Under the pieces are notes generated by a model that ran no database searches, was not told the origin of the DNA, and saw nothing but the letters and a program-made list of their open reading frames with translations. Below, one piece after another: positions 59,555-64,000 of a stretch of 64,000 nt of DNA. The translations under genes were made by a program, and so were the position numbers. The DNA is taken from positions 2,170,001-2,234,000 of the forward strand of contig NZ_FXAX01000001.1 in NCBI RefSeq assembly GCF_900177805.1. The letters run 5' to 3'. Position 1 is the first letter of the stretch, and the number at the start of each line of letters is the position of its first letter. This DNA comes from Fibrobacter sp. UWB13 (GTDB taxonomy: Bacteria > Fibrobacterota > Fibrobacteria > Fibrobacterales > Fibrobacteraceae).

Positions 59555-61585
59555 CTAAAGCACACACAGCGCAATGTGGTAAACGATAAACGCCAAACCA
59601 AGCGAAATCGCAAAGTAATAACCCGCAATTGCAAGCATCCACTTAAGGGAATGCGTTTCACGATACGTTGTACCCATCGCAAGTACACAAGGGATATTGA
59701 ACATGGATGCAAAAATAAATGCAAGAGCTTCCGGGATGGTCACCACGGCACGCATCATTTCGCCAAGATTTGCACCCGCCTCATTTCGGGCAACAAGCGA
59801 GAACGCATCCGTTGTACTCGAGAAGACAACGCTCATCACGCCAAGCGACGCTTCCTTGCTAAAGATTCCGCCGATATACGAAATAAACAGTTGCCAGCGC
59901 ATACCGAAAATCTGCGTAAACGGTTCAATCGCATTGCCAATGGTGTAAAGCACGCTATGTTCCACATTTCCATCTTTCGAATATGAAATAAGCCAGAACA
60001 AAAGGGACACAAACCAAATGACCGCAATCGCCTTCTTGAAAACCGCCCAGACATTGCGAGCAACCGTCTTGAGCAAAATTTTCCAATGTGGCTTGTGGTA
60101 CGGCGGGAGTTCCATAATCATGCCCACGCGTTCATTCACCGGCATCAGCTTGTTTCCGAAAAGTTTAGACGAGAGCCAGAACGATGCAAAAATCATCGCT
60201 ACATAAACCAAGCCAAACAGCGGAGCCGCCGAGCCAAAGAAAACGGAAGCAAGGAAAAGCACTACGGCAACTTTTGAGCCGCACGGAATCGACCACAGAA
60301 GCACCATCGCAAACAAGCGCTGTCCACGTGTATCTAGCACGCGCGTACCGCAAACGGCGCCGCCCGTGCAAGCAAGCCCAGAGAACAGCGGCATAAATGC
60401 CTTGCCATGCAAACCAAGCCTTGAAAGCCACGAGTCAAACACATACGAAGATCTCGCCAAGTAGCCAGTATCTTCCATCAAGCCAAATGTCACGAGAATC
60501 GCAAAGACAAAGCTCATCATGGCGACAGTCACGGAAAGCCCGCCAATGATAACGCCATTGATGAACGATGCTACAGATGGCCACCAGCCAAACTTTTCGC
60601 ACATTTGAACCACAAGCGGTTCTGCAACATGCTGGAGTCCAAAGCAGCTTGCAATAATCGGGACTGCGATCATCATGCTCACCGCAAGCGTAAGCACGAG
60701 AATAAAGAACGCGACAATTTTACCCCAGATGCGGTGTGTCGCAATTTTATCAAAGCGAGAAAGCTTCATCGACTTTTCTTCGCCTTCAGACGCATCACGG
60801 AGAACTTCAGAGACAAAGCGGTACTTCGCTTCACCCGTCAAAAGTCCGCCATCAGAACCTTCAGCATCAAGAATTTCCTTGATTTGCTTCCAATGTTCCG
60901 GAGTCACCGCCGTTTCGACTTCCGAACGCACAAGCGAATCATTTTCCAAAAGCTTTGATGCAACCCAGAATCTTTCGCGATTGTCAAATTTTAGAGATGC
61001 AATCAAATCTTCAAGCTTTTTCAGATTTTCAACACGCGACTTTTCGCCTTCGCGTTCAACAATATCACGAATTTTATCCGACGAAATCGTCGCCTTCTTT
61101 TCAAGCGCACGATTCAGCGTTTCAAAGAATTTCGGATAGTCGTCCAGATTTGCCGCCGTAAAGCCAAGCACCGGAATGTTCAAAAGCTTTTCGATTTTCT
61201 GGACGTCAATCTTTTTGCCCTTCTGCTCGGCAACATCCATCATGTTGAGCACAAGCATCACCGGGCTTTTCACGCCCGCAAAATCTGCAAGCATGTAAAG
61301 GCTGCGTTCCAGCTGCGAAGCGTCAACGATAATGCAGACAATGTCGGCATAACCGTGTTCAATGTAAGTGCGCGTTACAACTTCTTCGGCAGAGTTTGCC
61401 GTAAGCCCATAGCTACCCGGCAAATCAACAACGCGATAAAGCTCTTCGCCTTGCGTGAAAAAGCCTTCCGCCCTTTCCACCGTTTTTCCGGGCCAGTTAC
61501 CGACATGCTGATGCGAGCCCGTCAATGCATTAAAAAGAGTGGACTTGCCGGAATTCGGCTGTCCCAGCAAAGCAATCGTTCTCAT
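59555..61585 (-). CDS. feoB: Ferrous iron transporter FeoB
   Basis: 676 residues: GTPase domain with G1 GQPNSGKST, QHVGNWPGKTVE switch, G3 DLPGSYGL, G4 NMMD, then a GDI-like helical region (about 170-260) and the membrane core with two gate motifs (DTGYLARSSYVFDSWLSRLG, CTGGAVCGTRVLDTRGQRLF, FSKEASLGVMSVVF). Moves Fe2+ inward. Slightly shorter than the 770-residue E. coli protein because the C-terminal FeoC-side region is absent. Its ATG overlaps the feoA stop. Confidence 0.95.
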   Translation of the reverse strand: MRTIALLGQPNSGKSTLFNALTGSHQHVGNWPGKTVERAEGFFTQGEELYRVVDLPGSYGLTANSAEEVVTRTYIEHGYADIVCIIVDASQLERSLYMLADFAGVKSPVMLVLNMMDVAEQKGKKIDVQKIEKLLNIPVLGFTAANLDDYPKFFETLNRALEKKATISSDKIRDIVEREGEKSRVENLKKLEDLIASLKFDNRERFWVASKLLENDSLVRSEVETAVTPEHWKQIKEILDAEGSDGGLLTGEAKYRFVSEVLRDASEGEEKSMKLSRFDKIATHRIWGKIVAFFILVLTLAVSMMIAVPIIASCFGLQHVAEPLVVQMCEKFGWWPSVASFINGVIIGGLSVTVAMMSFVFAILVTFGLMEDTGYLARSSYVFDSWLSRLGLHGKAFMPLFSGLACTGGAVCGTRVLDTRGQRLFAMVLLWSIPCGSKVAVVLFLASVFFGSAAPLFGLVYVAMIFASFWLSSKLFGNKLMPVNERVGMIMELPPYHKPHWKILLKTVARNVWAVFKKAIAVIWFVSLLFWLISYSKDGNVEHSVLYTIGNAIEPFTQIFGMRWQLFISYIGGIFSKEASLGVMSVVFSSTTDAFSLVARNEAGANLGEMMRAVVTIPEALAFIFASMFNIPCVLAMGTTYRETHSLKWMLAIAGYYFAISLGLAFIVYHIALCVL

Positions 61586-61803
61586 GCCATCTCCACATCA
61601 ATCTGCATGCATTCCTTGCGGTTAATCGCAATCATCGTATCGTGCGAATACACGAGAACCGGAGAGCGACCATCATTTTGCAGCACCAAGAACGGACTGC
61701 TCGGCGGAAGCCCCATCGAAACCACGCGAGAAATAAAGCGGGAATCCCCGTTAATCTTTTGAATCAAACCCTTTTGATTTTCCTGTAATTCAGACAAACA
61801 CAT
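61582..61803 (-). CDS. feoA: Ferrous iron transport protein FeoA
   Basis: 73 residues, SH3-like: GLIQKINGDSRFISRVVSMG, then SPVLVYSHDTMIAINRKEC, matching FeoA. It acts with FeoB. Its start is 15 bases after the receptor stop. Confidence 0.92.
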   Translation of the reverse strand: MCLSELQENQKGLIQKINGDSRFISRVVSMGLPPSSPFLVLQNDGRSPVLVYSHDTMIAINRKECMQIDVEMA

Positions 61804-61818
61804 TCTTACAAACTCCTT

Positions 61819-64000
61819 CTATTTAAAACTGTAGCGAATCTTTGTTGCAAAACTTCTACCCGGTTTACTTTCACCAAACTTATCGAACGATTCGCTATCC
61901 GTGATATTATCGACTTCAAAGCTCCAACCCAGTTTATTATCCCAAATGGAATATTCAACGCCCACATCCTGCGTGAACGAAGCTTTAATTTTACGGCTCT
62001 GGCGGGAGCTAATCTTCCAGCCGTAGAAATATTCATCCGTATAATTTGCAGACCACCAGACTTTCAAGAAGTCTTCTTTGCCAAACAAATCGCCAATATG
62101 GAATTCCGCAAGATAGTTCATAAAGAATCGCGGAATGTTAGGCACAATCGCCTTCTTGGGAACGCCCTGTTTTGCCGTATATTTCATATTACGCAAGTCC
62201 TGGAAAGTCCAGTTCGTCCCAAGCAAAACCCATTCATTGACATCCAACTTCACATCGCCTTCGTAGCCCCAGGCACGAATCGGATTCATATTAAAGTAAG
62301 GTGTAGACATCTGTGCCGAACTCATGTAATGGATTCTATCTTTGTAGTACGAATAAAACACATCGCCATCAAAGCGGAGCCTTGTCACAAGCGGCAATTC
62401 CTGCAAATCAACAGAAATTCCAAAGTTGAAGTTATCAGCCTGTTCGGGCTTGAGGCTTGTCGCCGCGCTCACGCGAATGCCGTCGCCAAAGAGTTCTTCT
62501 GGAGTCGGCAAGCGCACAGCATGCTGATACGAAGCCTTCACAGAAAGTGGCTTTGCCACCTTGAACATCAAACTTTCATCGTAACTGAAATCATTGTAAT
62601 CATTTGATTCCACCGCAGGTTCAATCAGAAGGCTCGTCGGCATATTCGAAATTTCAGCCTTCATGTAATGGAACTTGAAACCAAGAAGATTCTGGAGACG
62701 CGAATCAAAGAAATTATTTTCAAGAGAAAGCCCTGTCGTTATCGAGAAAACTTCTCCCGGAAGCCCCGCTGTGTTAAACTGAGCCTTTTCAGAGCCGTAA
62801 TCGTCTTCAGGATTTTCCTTGTGGTACTTGATGAGCGTATTCCAATAAATTTTTTGATCCTTAATAAACTGGTAATCAAAATTCAGCAAGTTATTGAAAT
62901 CATACACCTGCACCGTGCGCAATCTCGGAAGTCCCATAGACACGAGTTCGCCTACATTCTTTTGCGCTGTATCGCAGCTAAACCAGTTACGGCAATGGAC
63001 TCGGCTCGTATCAATGATTTTATTTTCAGCAAAGCCAAACGAAAAATTGTCGCCGAAATTCAAGTTTTTCGCAAAGAAATTCTTCTTGTCCAGTCCGAAC
63101 GAAACGCCAAAATTATAGCCTTCAGAAGCCGCTTCCTTAATGCGATTCTCAATACCCTGAATCTGCTTGTCAAACGCGCCAAAGCTTGCACCCAACGAAA
63201 TTTGGTCAAACCAGGCGTTCATCAAATTTGCAAAAGCCTGCACATTGTAGGAGGTGTAATGATCGTGATTACGAACAACGCTCGTATCTTCGCCCGTAGA
63301 ACTTTTCATATACGGCGAAGTAAATTCATAATCGTTATCGGAATGGTTAAAGTAACCAGATACGCCAATTTCAAGGCTTGCAGCTCCCGCAATGCTATCA
63401 ATCAAATGGCTCGCGGCAACAGAAGCTTTATGCGTGTTGAAACTCGAAAAACTATAAGAAGCGTCCACAGAATTTGTCGGACGTTTTTTAGTCACAATGT
63501 TAATGGCACCGCCTGCGCCATCCGTTGCAAAACGCGCCGGGATATAGCCCTTATAAACTTCGATATCTGCAATCTGGTCGATAGGAATATCGTCAAGTCC
63601 CAAATTTCCTTGCGTTTCGACAGGAACGCCGTTGACAAGCACCTTGATGTTCTTGCCTTCCATGCCGCGAATATTTATTTTGCCTTCGCTACCCATTCCG
63701 CCAGACTTGCGAACTTTCACACCAGACGCAGAATTAATTGCCTTGGAAACGCTCTTGCTCGTATTTTGCAATTCAGCGGCATCAATCGTAGAGACTGTTT
63801 CTACCTGTTTTGCAATGGCAGCCTGTTCCGCTTCGGATTCCGTTTCAACCGAGAGTAAATCCAGCTTCGTCACGTCTTCGGAACTTGTGGAAGCGCCCGC
63901 AGCATTTACTTCAGAAACGCCACCATTGGAAGCATCAGTCGCATTGCTTTCCGCGACGGGTTCATCAAAATCTTCGAACGAAGTAACTTCGTCATCCTGC
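61819..64000 (-). CDS. TonB-dependent outer-membrane receptor, 5-prime truncated by window end
   Basis: Open from the window edge (DDEVTSFEDFDEPVAE) to the stop at 61819. The first in-frame GTG at 63873 is internal, not the start. Plug: VRKSGGMGSEGKINIRGMEG, VLVNGVPVETQGNLGLDDIP, DIEVYKGYIPARFATDGAGG; barrel to GRSFATKIRYSFK. Paralogue of 57115, with the same acidic pre-plug stretch. The signal peptide lies beyond the window. Feeds the same feoA-feoB transcript. Confidence 0.9.
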   Translation of the reverse strand, partial: QDDEVTSFEDFDEPVAESNATDASNGGVSEVNAAGASTSSEDVTKLDLLSVETESEAEQAAIAKQVETVSTIDAAELQNTSKSVSKAINSASGVKVRKSGGMGSEGKINIRGMEGKNIKVLVNGVPVETQGNLGLDDIPIDQIADIEVYKGYIPARFATDGAGGAINIVTKKRPTNSVDASYSFSSFNTHKASVAASHLIDSIAGAASLEIGVSGYFNHSDNDYEFTSPYMKSSTGEDTSVVRNHDHYTSYNVQAFANLMNAWFDQISLGASFGAFDKQIQGIENRIKEAASEGYNFGVSFGLDKKNFFAKNLNFGDNFSFGFAENKIIDTSRVHCRNWFSCDTAQKNVGELVSMGLPRLRTVQVYDFNNLLNFDYQFIKDQKIYWNTLIKYHKENPEDDYGSEKAQFNTAGLPGEVFSITTGLSLENNFFDSRLQNLLGFKFHYMKAEISNMPTSLLIEPAVESNDYNDFSYDESLMFKVAKPLSVKASYQHAVRLPTPEELFGDGIRVSAATSLKPEQADNFNFGISVDLQELPLVTRLRFDGDVFYSYYKDRIHYMSSAQMSTPYFNMNPIRAWGYEGDVKLDVNEWVLLGTNWTFQDLRNMKYTAKQGVPKKAIVPNIPRFFMNYLAEFHIGDLFGKEDFLKVWWSANYTDEYFYGWKISSRQSRKIKASFTQDVGVEYSIWDNKLGWSFEVDNITDSESFDKFGESKPGRSFATKIRYSFK

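Overview
The window looks like chromosome of a Gram-negative Fibrobacter-type bacterium (phylum Fibrobacterota). The evidence is indirect: lipoproteins with CGDDSSS-type lipobox and poly-Ser linkers (32509, 38225, 39420, 40591, 57055), outer-membrane barrels, TonB-dependent receptors, a divIVA homologue, AT-rich promoters and many dispersed short palindromes built on ATGCCCGN. I saw no rRNA, tRNA, CRISPR array or insertion sequence.

Region 1 (1-24.6 kb) is a sulfur-metabolism island built around a nitrogenase-like enzyme. At its centre (7368-11214, minus strand) is a nifH-like, nifD-like, nifK-like operon that keeps the ATP/4Fe-4S residues of NifH and the P-cluster-type cysteines of NifDK. 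A NifX/NifB-C-terminal-type protein is divergently encoded (11617) and followed by a GNAT acetyltransferase and a cysteine-synthase paralogue. Nothing nearby concerns nitrogen. The neighbours are a transsulfuration enzyme fragment, three CysK-family enzymes, a rhodanese-TusA-DsrE2 fusion, two SsuABC/TauABC-type importers with dedicated outer-membrane barrels and duplicated binding proteins, a PatB/MalY C-S lyase, a LysR regulator and a DUF4418/ABC-exporter set. The best-fitting precedent is the methylthio-alkane reductase (Mar) of Rhodospirillum rubrum, a nitrogenase-like enzyme that frees methanethiol from small organic sulfides. My working reading is a Fibrobacter organosulfur scavenging system: uptake across both membranes, reductive C-S cleavage, then capture of the released (methyl)thiol or sulfide by the CysK/MetB-type enzymes. 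An interrupted dyad CCTA-N9-TAGG (T-N11-A type) lies before the nifHDK-like, porin-ABC and lysR units, and a second matched promoter pair precedes patB and the DUF4418 operon, pointing to shared control.

Region 2 (24.6-41.2 kb) is mixed: a sodium/solute symporter, glucokinase, PlsC acyltransferase, RNase R, an RgpF-like glycan protein, a lipoprotein with a histidine-phosphatase domain, an unusual polar amino-acid ABC transporter with offset binding lobes fused to the permease and an extended ATPase, an S66 LD-carboxypeptidase lipoprotein, a GH3 hexosaminidase lipoprotein and a small lipoprotein.

Region 3 (41.2-48.2 kb) holds the conserved rpmH-rnpA-yidD-yidC cluster (rnpA lacks an AUG/GUG/UUG start), then divIVA, a DUF167 protein and two paralogous dCache-HAMP-GGDEF proteins, the first with a degenerate active site.

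Region 4 (48.2-64 kb, all minus strand) is an envelope and iron-uptake block: AraC regulator, OMP, LolA-like protein, RND/MMPL exporter, ExbD, ExbB, TonB, a DUF4374-like lipoprotein, a TonB-dependent receptor, FeoB, FeoA and a second receptor cut by the window end. Two diverged copies of one roughly 150-bp segment precede tonB and the first receptor.
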